From Brevundimonas sp. (lineage in GTDB: Bacteria > Pseudomonadota > Alphaproteobacteria > Caulobacterales > Caulobacteraceae), in NCBI RefSeq assembly GCF_029946145.1, contig NZ_JAQSDY010000028.1:62001-126000 (forward strand): DNA of 64,000 bases, written 5' to 3'. The notes under the pieces were generated by a model. It saw only the letters and a program-made list of their open reading frames with translations. It had not been told where the DNA came from and ran no database searches. Within the stretch, counting starts at the first letter, position 1; every line of letters starts with the position of its first letter. Below, piece after piece: positions 1 through 8,901 of the stretch. A program made the position numbers and the translations under genes.

Positions 1-1433
1 CCCGACAGCGCCACGCGGGCCCGGAGTGAGGCCCAGCGACGGTGGAGCGGCGTGTTGCTGGCGCCATGAGTGAAGCGGCCCAGAGATTTCCTGTATTCAG
101 ACCGCGTCGCGAGACGAAAGTTCGCCGGTCCCCAAGGCTGACGGCGATCCGGCCGGAGCAGGACAAGTCCCTGTTCTACACCGTCGATGACCGCGTCGCG
201 GAAGGTGGGATAATCGTGCCAAGGTGCCGCTACGCCGCAGCCGCTGCGACGAGCGTCATTGTGCATAGAGAGCCAGCGCTTGTAAGCAGGCGTTGCACAC
301 TCCCCGTGCCGGGTGGCCTTGCGTCCGAAGCGGCCGATAAGTGCGCTGAGCTCGGCTTGGGAGCCCCAGCGAAAGTTGGTTGGACCCCAAGGCCGAAACC
401 AGTCCAGTGGTACGAGAACCTTGCCCCTTACAAAGCCGGAGGAGACGTCGCGCTCGAAGGCGTCGAAATCGCGCCAGTCCTCGACTATGCCACGACCGGC
501 CTCCCGATCTGCCGACTTGAGGAGATTGCGCCACCGCTGCCAATGCACCGTTCCGACCTTGGGGTGATCAATCAAGGATCCTGGGTGGATATTGAAGTTG
601 TCCGGCCCCCACGGCTGACGATTATCGATGCGGACAAGGCGATCGCTGGGGGCGAGGGCCGCCAGGTCGGCCGCGAACTGCTCCCAGTTCTGCCAGTGGT
701 CGGAAAGCTCGGAGTTCACATTGTTCCGCATCGCCCGCCAGCGCGACCAGAGAAAGCTGCCGGCGACGCCCTTTCCCCGGGTCTGGAATACCTTCAGCGG
801 CGTCTCGAGTGACATCCCTTTTCGCAAGCGTTGGTGAGCCGCTCCCGGGGTCAGCCCATGCCGCTTCGCCATGGCTTCGGACGCTTCGAGGACAGAGCGG
901 AACCTCTCGCCATCGACTTCGAGCGTGCGCTGTCCGCCTCCACCCAGGGCGCCGCCTCGGTGATAGTTGAGACCGAGGGGAATCCGCGTTCCCAATTTCT
1001 CGATCCACGCCCTCTCGCGGTCGGCCAGCTCCTCCGTGGAAACGCCTTCCTCCAGGGTCTCGACTGTAAAGCCTTCGGCTCCGTCGTCGAGGATAGCGCG
1101 GCCCAATGGCGATGCACGTTTCGGTGCGGAACGAACGTGCTGGCTCCATCGTGAGCGGACAGACACGCACGTAAGCCCGACATAGCGCTCTCCAGTAGAA
1201 AGGCGGGTCACGAGGTAGATTGCACCGAGCCTGCCGGAGGTTTCGAGCCTGGGAAGATCAAGCGCCCTGAGAAGCGGCCAGCCCTGGTGCATACGGCCAT
1301 AGACGAAACCGCTGTCGATGCCCGCTTCTCGACAGAAGGCGGCGACAGATGGAAACCATCGCCCAGCCAACCCCGGGTAGCTGCGGCCCGTGTAGGTGAA
1401 AGGTGCCCGAACAGGTGGAGCGCGCTTGGACAT
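1..1433 (-). CDS. GIY-YIG nuclease with tandem C-terminal repeats (3' end outside window)
   Basis: The frame is open without a stop from the ATG at 1433 to the left edge (477 full codons). Residues 13-60 and about 171-212 look like NUMOD-type DNA-binding segments (pattern F-x-S-V-x-x-A ... R-x-x-x-G-x-x-x-x-x-x-L). Residues 70-160 form a GIY-YIG nuclease domain: AIYLV, then RYVGLT, R96-W97, and a terminal GLNYHRGG. From residue 225 on there are about 80-residue repeats, each with an R-W opening, a central aromatic W-x-x-(F/Y/W) stretch and a closing PWGPxNF box (274-280, 348-354, 433-439). A fourth copy starts at 461. The closing box resembles the R-x-D-x-x-x-P-x-N-x-R end of HNH/AP2 homing-type modules. 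The gene is last in a leftward operon, 66 nt after the HNH gene. The nuclease call is family knowledge plus visible motifs; a defence role is inferred from neighbours. Confidence 0.8.
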   Translation of the reverse strand, partial: MSKRAPPVRAPFTYTGRSYPGLAGRWFPSVAAFCREAGIDSGFVYGRMHQGWPLLRALDLPRLETSGRLGAIYLVTRLSTGERYVGLTCVSVRSRWSQHVRSAPKRASPLGRAILDDGAEGFTVETLEEGVSTEELADRERAWIEKLGTRIPLGLNYHRGGALGGGGQRTLEVDGERFRSVLEASEAMAKRHGLTPGAAHQRLRKGMSLETPLKVFQTRGKGVAGSFLWSRWRAMRNNVNSELSDHWQNWEQFAADLAALAPSDRLVRIDNRQPWGPDNFNIHPGSLIDHPKVGTVHWQRWRNLLKSADREAGRGIVEDWRDFDAFERDVSSGFVRGKVLVPLDWFRPWGPTNFRWGSQAELSALIGRFGRKATRHGECATPAYKRWLSMHNDARRSGCGVAAPWHDYPTFRDAVIDGVEQGLVLLRPDRRQPWGPANFRLATRSEYRKSLGRFTHGASNTPLHRRWASLRARVALS

Positions 1434-1499
1434 GGATCGATCAGGAACACGCTGGTTCAATGGGACGAAGAGGCTTCAGTGCCCGGGTCAGCACGCAGA

Positions 1500-2702
1500 T
1501 CAAGGCTTTCTCTCTCCACGGAGCCGGTTGAGGTCATCCGGCGACATTGGTCGTTGGTGTGGCAGGCCAACGAGGTGATGCGCGAGTTCGTCTGCGATTT
1601 CGGCGACGATGCGCTGGGTCAACTCGGGATCGTCGATCGGGGACTGATCGTCCGTGATGCCGTGGCGCTCGAAGATGCGGTTCACAATATGGGCCGTAAG
1701 CTCGGACCGGCCTCGCTCCTGCCAGAGCGATAGGGCTTTGGTGAACCGGGCGGTCGTCGCCTCAAAAACGTTTGATCGGTCCGGAGCGTCGAGCCAGGCG
1801 AAGGGCACCTCGGCCCCAGGCAGGATCCGGTCGGACCATTGGCCGGGCTCTAGCGGGTTTGAGGCGAGCGCCAAATGGAGGTCGGTCGGCCCCCCCGCTT
1901 CGGCCAGAACGGCCCGCCAGGCGATCAGGTTGTAGAGAGTGAAATGCGCCACCACCCGCCCGGCGGGATCGCTTCGGACATAGATCAGGTTGAACAGGGG
2001 GCCGAACCGCTCCTCCAGCAGGTCCGAAACGGGGAGGGTGCGGGGATCAAGGCTGCCCCTCTCCCGATTGAACTCGTCGCCTCCGGAGACGACGAAGTCG
2101 CGCGCCGAAGCAAAGGCCGGCGTCCGGAGACTGTCCGTTCCGACGTCGGCGGCGATCAGGCAGAACGCAGCCTTGCAGATCGAGCGCAGGGAATCTTCGC
2201 CGCCGAGCGCAAGCTCGTGATGCACGGTGCCCGCGCGGCGGCTCCTCCAGCTTCCCGTGCCGTTCTGCGCGAGCTGATCCCATACGCTGCTTTCCGAGGC
2301 GCCCAGAGCGGCGGCGACGTTGGGTATGATGCGGGTCAGCTCCGCCTCGTCCCTCGCGTTGATCTCGATGTCGAAACCGCCCTCGGGCCGCGGCGTGAAG
2401 ACAAACGGCTTCTGGACGAGGTCCGGCTTGCCGTCGGGGTGCAGGATGAGGCGTTCTCCCCGGGTGTTCTCGATTCGCATGAGCGGCGGCGGCTTTCCCG
2501 TGCCTGAGTCGAGCTTCAGGAGATTGCGGAAGGCGGCGACCTGGTCGGTGATCGCCTTGTCGATAGTCGCCCCAAATTTGTTGTTGTGGCTTGAGCAGAT
2601 GGCGCGCCGCGTCGTTTTTCGACCGCCGAGCGCGTTCAGCAGGATGTGCTCGGGCTTAGTCTCAGGCGTGAGCTCGGTGTCGCAGAAGATGCATAGGTTC
2701 AT
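1500..2702 (-). CDS. HNH-type (HNH_5-like) nuclease domain protein
   Basis: A 400-residue protein. Its first 45 residues match the HNH_5 pattern: C4-x2-C7, E18-H19, A-L-G-G (24-27), then C36-x2-H39-N40-N41 and F43-G44. The second zinc pair is C-x2-H rather than the usual C-x2-C. The remaining 350 residues carry no motif I recognise. The start at 2702 lies 6 nt after the stop of the large upstream gene, so the two are probably translated from one transcript. HNH_5 domains occur in restriction and abortive-infection effectors. This one probably supplies nuclease activity alongside the upstream sensor-like protein, which is inference from operon position. The C-terminal region could instead bind a partner or ligand. 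Confidence 0.75.
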   Translation of the reverse strand: MNLCIFCDTELTPETKPEHILLNALGGRKTTRRAICSSHNNKFGATIDKAITDQVAAFRNLLKLDSGTGKPPPLMRIENTRGERLILHPDGKPDLVQKPFVFTPRPEGGFDIEINARDEAELTRIIPNVAAALGASESSVWDQLAQNGTGSWRSRRAGTVHHELALGGEDSLRSICKAAFCLIAADVGTDSLRTPAFASARDFVVSGGDEFNRERGSLDPRTLPVSDLLEERFGPLFNLIYVRSDPAGRVVAHFTLYNLIAWRAVLAEAGGPTDLHLALASNPLEPGQWSDRILPGAEVPFAWLDAPDRSNVFEATTARFTKALSLWQERGRSELTAHIVNRIFERHGITDDQSPIDDPELTQRIVAEIADELAHHLVGLPHQRPMSPDDLNRLRGERKP

Positions 2703-2708
2703 GGTCTG

Positions 2709-5700
2709 CTACATCCAGTCGAGCCGCTCGGCGTCCTCGTCGTGACGGCGGGCGTCCCAAGCGTAGGAATCCGCGATCGCGTTGAGCGCCTTGGCGGTGT
2801 GGGGGTGGTCATAGGCGATCGCTTTCGCCCAGTCCCTGAAACGCGCTTCCTCGTTTCGTTCAAGTTCCCCGCCGTCCCCGGGCAGTCGCGTCGTGACGCC
2901 CCGCCGGTTGAGCTTTCCGACCTGGAAGCCATTGAGCATCGGCTTGCTGCGGAACAGGTCGAGGGCGTCACGGACGGCCTCGGCGGGCCAGACTCCGTCC
3001 GCTCCCGGGGGAGACGCCGACAGCATGTTCCCGATCTTGCTGTCCGCGATGTCGGCACGTTGGGCGGCCCTGGCCAGGGCGCGGGCTTCCTTGATCCAGG
3101 CCTCCAGACGCGCGGCGTCGATCACGCCGTCGGGGCCAGCGCCCGGAATGTGGTCCCAGAGATCCAGCAGGCGATAGGCCTGAAGCGCGATCACCCGGAG
3201 CTGTTCGGGATCCTTGGGCTCGGGCTCGGACTCGTCCGTGGCGTCGCCGCCTTCGGTGCCTTCGGCGGCCTTGAATGCGAAACTGAGCATCTCGACGAAC
3301 AGGGACGGCTGTTCCGACATCGCTCGGAGGATGACCTTGGCCGGCCGTCGCGAGTGCTCCAGCACGCGAAGATAGTTCCATTCCAGCCGGGCGAGGGTCG
3401 CATCCTCCAGGTCGGTCCGGTCGTCGAGGATCTGGAGGATCTCGGCGACGTAGTGCTGGAACATGACGGCCGAGTTGGAATCGCCGCCTTCGTCAGAAGG
3501 CTGGGCGGCGGCCGCCTCCAGCGCCTCGACCAGCAGGGCGGACGGCAACTGGGCCTTGCCCGGACGACAGGCCAGCGGCAGGGCGTGCCGGGCTCGGCCT
3601 ACAGCGATCAGCTTGCGCACGGCGAAGGCGATGTCGGCTTCGTCCTCGCTCATCCAGAACACCGGCATGCGTCGCCAGTAGACAGCATCGATGGCCTCGC
3701 CGAGACGGGCCGCCTCGTCCCAGGTCGCGCGCCCCACGGGCAGGGCGCGGAGCAGGACGATCAGGGCGGTCTCCCCCCAGGCCTGGCTTTCGGCGAGTCC
3801 GATCAGCGTCGTCCCCCAGGCCGGGTCGCGATCCCGGCTCGCGGCGGCGACGAGGCCGTGCGCGAGGTTATGGACCCGCGTGTCATCGCTGCGCGCGGCC
3901 GACTCGATCAGCGCGTCGAGATCCGTTTCCGGAAGGCCGCCGTCGTAGAGGGCCTTGCCGAGGTAGCCGGCGGTCTCGGTCAGCCGGGCGAGCGCGAGCA
4001 CCGCCGCGAGGCCGCCCTCTGCGAGGACCTCGCGGGCGGCGACCTTGCGCGCCTCATCGACATCGCGCTCCTGGGCCTCCCATCCCGCCGTGGGCGGATC
4101 CGGCAGCGGGGCGGACGGTTCGAACAGCCAGGCCGTCCGCGCCAGGCGGTCGACGGGCGCGAACCGGTCATAGACCTCCGCCAGCCGTTCGAGCACTTCG
4201 GCCGGCAGGGCCCAGTCCGCATCCTCGAACTGGCGATGATGGTGCAGGACGCGCCGAAGCTTGTCCCACATCGCGTCCCGCGCGGCGAGATCGTCCATCC
4301 CGGCCTCCGCGCCGTCCAGCGCGGCCAGCGCCGGTCCGGCGTCAGGCGTCAGGTCGCCGAGGCGATCGAGAAGGGCGCCCCAGCGCTCCGGGTCTATACC
4401 GACGTCCTCGACCAGCCGGCGGCTGATCTCTGCGGCGCCCCGGCCGACCACCGCCCAGGTGACGGTCTCGACCTTGTCCGTCGTGAAGTCCCGCCACTGC
4501 GGCTGGGCGGTGGGGCTGGCGAAATCGTGCCCCTTGGGAAGGACGCTGAGCATCACCTTCCAGGCGGCGGCCGGCTCGCGCTTGCGGATCAGGTCGAGCG
4601 CGCGAAGCCGGTCGGCGAGAGGGGCGTGGGTCTGCGGATTCCACAGAAGGTAGATTTCCCGCAGGCTGTTGGCGGGGCCGTTGGTGAAACGACGCGGCCG
4701 GACGTCGATCGCGTCGAGCCGCGCGAGCAGATGGGTGACGCGCGGCAGCAGGTCGGGCGACCAGGCCAGCGATTCCAGGGCCCACATCAGGTCGGACAGG
4801 TGTTCGGCCCCGAACAGGCCGCCCTCGTCATGGCCGAACAGGGCGATGATCGGCGGTTCGTCCGCATCGAGGCTGTCGTCGACCGCGTCCAGGAAAGCCT
4901 TCGGCGAGGCCTCGGCAAGAAGGCGGAAATCATCCGACAGCGACCACCAGCGCCGCGCGTCCGCCTCGCGAAGCACGCCGGCGACGATGAGTTCGGCGCG
5001 GCGGCCGGCATCAGGAACCGTGCGCACGCGATCGCCCCAGAGGGCGAGCAGGATCAGGACCTGGCCGATCCCGTGGCGCAGCAGGCCGGAGTATCGCGGC
5101 TGGACGCCGCGCAGGCCGGCGAGCCAGCGCTCGTCGGGCTCCAGATCGAAGCGGGGGTCGGCGGCGCCGAGCACGGCGCGGGCGGCCGCCTCGAAACGAT
5201 CGAGATGGATTGGCGCCAGGGCATGCGCCAGCAGAAGCCAGGCGTCCGGCGGAGAGGCGATGCGCCAGGACGGCCCGATCTTGCGCAGCGGGCTGTCGAA
5301 GGCGCCGACATAGGGGGCCAGGGCGGCGATGACGTCGTCATAGGGCTGGTCGGCCATGGCGGCGAGGCGTTCGCGGTCGCCCTCGACCGTCTCATTCCAG
5401 CCGCCGATCAGCATCGCCGCCTTCAGGGCGGGGTGGGGATTCTCCGCCCAGGACGGAACGCGGTCCGGAGCGCTCGGGATCAGACGGCGCAGGACGGCGA
5501 GGTTCCGGCCGCTGTCGCGCGCCAGGGCCCGGGCGCGGGGCTCGGCGATGCCCGAGGCCAGCAGGGCTTCGGCCAGACCCTCGCGGGACGGCCGGGCGAG
5601 AGGACGGACCTCGCCGTGAGTCACGGGCCGGTCGTCATAGGCGAGCAGGACGTAGTGGCCGCGCAGGGTGAGCGACTGGGCCAGTCCCGGGTCCGGATCG

Positions 5701-6791
5701 GTCAGGATCAGGATGAGCGGGGCGGGTGCGTCCGCGAGCGCCCGGGCGGCGTCCGGGGTCGTCGCCACCAGGCAGCGGTTCCGGTAGGCCTCGGCCAGGT
5801 CGCCCGGGAGCTCCGCCAGGGCGGCGTGGAAGAAGGCGACGACCTCTTCCGGCGTGGAGCCCTGCAGGGCCAGGACCGAGGGCTCGGCGCGGAGCCAGCG
5901 CAGGACCTCGGCGGCGTCTTCATCGCGATCCGCCAGGACGAGGTCCGCGGTCAGCGGCCATTGCGTCGCCAGGGACCATTCGTTCCAGATGTCCTCAAGC
6001 TCGCGGATTCCGGGCGGGCGTTTGCCGAGCCGGGCGGCGAGCCACAGGCCGACAGCTGGCGTCTGTTCGATCCAGTGAACCAGATCGTCGGCGTCATAGA
6101 CGCGCACCTCGCGCCAGACGCCTTCGGCCTGACAGGCCCTGGCCCAGGCGTCCTTGTCCGGCCATCGGCGTGGGGTGACGAAGATGTAGGCGCTCTCGGC
6201 CGGGACAAGCGGGGCCGGCTTTGCGGTGCGCTTGCGGAAGTCGTCCTCGGCCTTGCGCGCGATCGCGCTGCGCTGGGCGCCGATCTCCCAGCCCGTCTCG
6301 CCGCCGGGGACCCAGACGCCGCCTGTCTCCAGCAGGGTGCGGCCGTCCCACCCGGGATGGCGCACGCTTTCGTCCGAGGGAAACCGCAGCCGGGCCGCCG
6401 GGCCATGGGTGGCGAAGATCAGCCGTGACACCAGCGTCGGCAGGCTGACCGCCCCGTCCATGCGATCGGCCCATTCGGCCAGGTCCTCGGCGGATACCCA
6501 GCGCACCGGCGCCCCCGGTCGACCCGCGACGCCCGGCATCTCGGGCAGGGCCGGCCCGATCACCGCTCCGGTCAGCAGGAAGCGGACGCCGGCGCCCTCG
6601 AGAGCGTCCCGGATGGCCTGGGCGTTGTTCGCCACCGGCTTGCGATGACCGCGCTCGAAGTCGGCGACGGTCGAGGTCGCCACGCCCGCCCGCTTGGCGA
6701 GGTCCTGCTGGGACCACGCGAGCAGGGCCCGGGCGGCGCGAACGTGTCTGGCGGTCAGAGCGTCTGGTGACGAGGTTTGATTCATGGTCAT
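2709..6791 (-). CDS. XRE HTH / PD-(D/E)XK-like / degenerate STAND-like giant protein
   Basis: A 1360-residue protein. Residues 14-75 form an XRE-type helix-turn-helix (WSQQDLAKRAGV ... TVADFERG). Residues 95-255 fit a PD-(D/E)XK nuclease layout: GWDG (D149), a GWEIG strand (E169), then K180 and a KRT motif at 187-189. At 305-325 lies LALQGSTPEEVVAFF, where a P-loop would sit in STAND-like ATPases, but the G-K-S/T signature is absent. The remainder is a long, helix-rich, alanine/leucine-rich tail that could be a repeat sensor. An alternative ATG is at 6785. A 17-bp inverted repeat overlaps the start, which suggests autoregulation. It leads an operon with HNH and GIY-YIG genes and diverges from AbiE. 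A phage-defence role is inference; nuclease activity depends on whether D149/E169/K180 are truly catalytic. Confidence 0.75.
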   Translation of the reverse strand: MTMNQTSSPDALTARHVRAARALLAWSQQDLAKRAGVATSTVADFERGHRKPVANNAQAIRDALEGAGVRFLLTGAVIGPALPEMPGVAGRPGAPVRWVSAEDLAEWADRMDGAVSLPTLVSRLIFATHGPAARLRFPSDESVRHPGWDGRTLLETGGVWVPGGETGWEIGAQRSAIARKAEDDFRKRTAKPAPLVPAESAYIFVTPRRWPDKDAWARACQAEGVWREVRVYDADDLVHWIEQTPAVGLWLAARLGKRPPGIRELEDIWNEWSLATQWPLTADLVLADRDEDAAEVLRWLRAEPSVLALQGSTPEEVVAFFHAALAELPGDLAEAYRNRCLVATTPDAARALADAPAPLILILTDPDPGLAQSLTLRGHYVLLAYDDRPVTHGEVRPLARPSREGLAEALLASGIAEPRARALARDSGRNLAVLRRLIPSAPDRVPSWAENPHPALKAAMLIGGWNETVEGDRERLAAMADQPYDDVIAALAPYVGAFDSPLRKIGPSWRIASPPDAWLLLAHALAPIHLDRFEAAARAVLGAADPRFDLEPDERWLAGLRGVQPRYSGLLRHGIGQVLILLALWGDRVRTVPDAGRRAELIVAGVLREADARRWWSLSDDFRLLAEASPKAFLDAVDDSLDADEPPIIALFGHDEGGLFGAEHLSDLMWALESLAWSPDLLPRVTHLLARLDAIDVRPRRFTNGPANSLREIYLLWNPQTHAPLADRLRALDLIRKREPAAAWKVMLSVLPKGHDFASPTAQPQWRDFTTDKVETVTWAVVGRGAAEISRRLVEDVGIDPERWGALLDRLGDLTPDAGPALAALDGAEAGMDDLAARDAMWDKLRRVLHHHRQFEDADWALPAEVLERLAEVYDRFAPVDRLARTAWLFEPSAPLPDPPTAGWEAQERDVDEARKVAAREVLAEGGLAAVLALARLTETAGYLGKALYDGGLPETDLDALIESAARSDDTRVHNLAHGLVAAASRDRDPAWGTTLIGLAESQAWGETALIVLLRALPVGRATWDEAARLGEAIDAVYWRRMPVFWMSEDEADIAFAVRKLIAVGRARHALPLACRPGKAQLPSALLVEALEAAAAQPSDEGGDSNSAVMFQHYVAEILQILDDRTDLEDATLARLEWNYLRVLEHSRRPAKVILRAMSEQPSLFVEMLSFAFKAAEGTEGGDATDESEPEPKDPEQLRVIALQAYRLLDLWDHIPGAGPDGVIDAARLEAWIKEARALARAAQRADIADSKIGNMLSASPPGADGVWPAEAVRDALDLFRSKPMLNGFQVGKLNRRGVTTRLPGDGGELERNEEARFRDWAKAIAYDHPHTAKALNAIADSYAWDARRHDEDAERLDWM

Positions 6792-6804
6792 ATGAAATAT
6801 ATGA
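6788..6804. promoter_or_regulatory. Inverted repeat over the start of the XRE-STAND-like gene (putative operator)
   Basis: The sequence TCATAT-GAAAT-ATATGA is a perfect 6-5-6 inverted repeat. It covers the proximal ATG at 6791 and lies 3 nt upstream of the alternative ATG at 6785. It sits in an AT-rich island between two divergent transcription units, and the adjacent gene encodes an XRE-type DNA-binding domain. Autorepression is the simplest reading, but no binding has been shown. Confidence 0.5.
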
Positions 6805-6890
6805 CATCAGTGAAGAAGCAGCAAATGTTATCTTTTGCACAAGAAGGAATTTAAGAGTATGCGGAAGAGAACATTTCGAGGATTTGTCCT

Positions 6891-7490
6891 ATGAATTATC
6901 GCGAACGCGCGCTGGAGCTGACCCGGGTCCGGGGCATCGCGCGCGCGCGCGACTTCACGGCCGCTGGCATCCCTCTCGTCTATCTGAAGCGGCTGACCGA
7001 CGCCGGGGACCTGGTCCGCGTGGCGCGCGGTCTCTACCAGGAACCCGCCCGGGTCGGGGAGCACGTCGCCCATGAGCTGGCGGAAGCGGCCAGACGGGTC
7101 CCGCAAGGGGTGGTGAGCCTGATCAGCGCCCTGCGCCACCACGGCCTGACCACCCAGCTGCCCACTGCGGTGTGGCTGACGATCCCGCAGACGGCGCGCA
7201 CGCCCAAGGTCGACGACCTGCCGCTTGAGATCGTCCGGGCGGCCGACGAGGTGCTCACCGCCGGGGTCGAGACCGTGCTGATCGAAGGGGTGACGGTGCC
7301 CGTCTACAACGTCCCCAAGACGGTGGCCGACTGCTTCAAGCATCGCCGCCGCATCGGGGAGGATGTGGCCATCGAAGCCCTGCGCGACGCGCTGCGCCAG
7401 CGCAAGACGACGCCGGGCGATCTCCTGCGCTATGCCGCCATAGACCGGGTCGCGGCCCGCATGACGCCCTACATCCAGGCCCTGCAATGA
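6891..7490 (+). CDS. abiEi: AbiEi-family antitoxin of a type IV toxin-antitoxin system
   Basis: A 199-residue protein with the N-terminal winged-helix region of AbiEi antitoxins (ARDFTAAGIPLVYLKRLTDA, then LVRVARGLYQ) and a C-terminal antitoxin domain (VYNVPKTVADCFKHRRRIG). AbiEi proteins bind their own promoter and counteract the AbiEii nucleotidyltransferase. The stop overlaps the toxin start as ATGA, so translation is coupled. The start follows a GAGGAT ribosome-binding site about 5 nt upstream. The gene diverges from the XRE-STAND operon across a short AT-rich spacer, in which either regulator could act on both promoters. Confidence 0.92.
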   Translation: MNYRERALELTRVRGIARARDFTAAGIPLVYLKRLTDAGDLVRVARGLYQEPARVGEHVAHELAEAARRVPQGVVSLISALRHHGLTTQLPTAVWLTIPQTARTPKVDDLPLEIVRAADEVLTAGVETVLIEGVTVPVYNVPKTVADCFKHRRRIGEDVAIEALRDALRQRKTTPGDLLRYAAIDRVAARMTPYIQALQ

Positions 7491-8407
7491 CCGCCAGACC
7501 GCCCCGGAACATCCCGGCCTCCATCCGCGCGCGACTGCTCGCCTACGCCAAGGGGCGGGGCGAGCCCTTCCAGCGGACCCTGACCCGCTACGCCATCGAA
7601 CGGCTGCTGTTCCGGCTGGCGAGCACGGAAGCCGTCGAGCGCTATGTCCTCAAGGGCGCCATGCTGTTCGTCACCTGGCCGGAACAGGCCGACCGGCCGA
7701 CGGGCGATCTCGATCTGCTTGGCCACGGCGATCCGGATCCAGAAGCGGTCCGGGCGCTCTTTGCGCGGATCTGCGCGGTGGACGCGCCGGAGGACGGCCT
7801 GGTCTTCGATCCGGCCACCCTGAGGGTGGAAGCCGTCCGGGAGGTCGACCGTTACCAGGGCGTCCAGCTCAGCTTGCGGGCGGAACTGGCGGGAGCGGTC
7901 ATCCCGGTCCAGGTCGACATCGGCTTCGGCGATCACGTCCATCCCGCGCCCCGGCGCCAAGTCTTTCCCAGCTTGTTGCCCGATCTGCCGGCGGCGACGC
8001 TGCTGATGTACCCGCCAGAGACGGTGATCGCGGAGAAGTTCGAGGCCATGATCCGCTTCGGGGAGGCCAACGGCCGCATCAAGGACTTCTACGACATCTG
8101 GGTCACGATCCGGACCTTCGACATGGATCTGTCCCATGTGGTCGAGGCCGTCGGCGGCACCCTGCGCCGGCGCGAGACCGCGGTCCCCGACGCCTCGCCG
8201 GTCGGCCTGACCGCCGCCTTTGCCGCCATCGCCGATGCGCGCGGTCTCTGGGCGGGCTTCCTGCGCCGCAGCCCGCCGGCGCTCGAGCCGCCGTCCTTCC
8301 CGGAGGTCCAGGCCGAACTGAGGCGGTTCTTCGATCCGGTGCTGGCCGCCCTCGCCACGCCGGAAGGGGTGCGCGGACGGTGGAGCCCGACCGCCGGCTG
8401 GCGCTAG
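7487..8407 (+). CDS. abiEii: AbiEii/AbiGii-family nucleotidyltransferase toxin
   Basis: A 306-residue nucleotidyltransferase-fold toxin. Visible family features are the opening block (YVLKGAMLFVTW), the metal-binding T-G-D-L-D-L strand, a conserved V-I-A-E-K-F-E-A-M block and the terminal R-I-K-D-F-Y-D-I-W motif. AbiEii proteins are GTP-dependent toxins that block growth, for example during phage infection, and are countered by AbiEi. It overlaps abiEi by 4 nt. The length is normal and no lesion is seen, so the pair is probably functional. Confidence 0.92.
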   Translation: MTARPPRNIPASIRARLLAYAKGRGEPFQRTLTRYAIERLLFRLASTEAVERYVLKGAMLFVTWPEQADRPTGDLDLLGHGDPDPEAVRALFARICAVDAPEDGLVFDPATLRVEAVREVDRYQGVQLSLRAELAGAVIPVQVDIGFGDHVHPAPRRQVFPSLLPDLPAATLLMYPPETVIAEKFEAMIRFGEANGRIKDFYDIWVTIRTFDMDLSHVVEAVGGTLRRRETAVPDASPVGLTAAFAAIADARGLWAGFLRRSPPALEPPSFPEVQAELRRFFDPVLAALATPEGVRGRWSPTAGWR

Positions 8408-8901
8408 CGTTCCGCTCCTAAGCGAGGTTCGAATAGCTGACACGGCGCGGTTTCGCTTCAGCCGCGGTCCCCATTGGTGATCGTGTCCACCCGGCTTGTC
8501 ATGGGCTCTGGCGCCGGAGACCGTGTTGTCGTCAGGCAGGGGGTGCCGACGAACACCCCAGCTCCTCATCTAGGCCGGAGAAGGCGCGCTCCGCCAGACG
8601 TGGGAACAGCGTCAGAATGCAGTACTTCTGGCTCCTGACCGCCGCCCCGAATGTCGCCTTTCCGGACCGGAGCCAGAGTCCGCTCCTGGCGCTTCTAGGA
8701 CCTTTAGGGTCAACAGCTGTTCAGGACTCAACGCGGCGGTAGGGAGCGTCCGCTTGCGGGCGGGGTGCAGATCGCCCGCCGAACGCGCAGGTCTGACGCC
8801 GTGCAGACTTTGAAGAAGTCCGCTTCGTAGGTCGACAAGCGGGTGCCTTCTTCTCCGAGCGAGTGGCACTGTTCCCGTGATGACCGCGAACCAGTCGAAT
8901 T
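8408..8901. other. 494-nt intergenic region with no supported gene
   Basis: The region lies between the converging abiEii and YkgJ-type genes. Short open frames exist on both strands, but none shows a family motif, a good ribosome-binding site or a continuous coding pattern. I see no tRNA or inverted-repeat element. It may be decayed sequence at the edge of the defence island. Confidence 0.5.

Noticed and set aside
2742..6428. 1228-codon open frame on the plus strand
   Set aside because: It is antisense to the XRE-STAND-like gene; long opposite frames are common in GC-rich DNA and this one has no domain or start signal.
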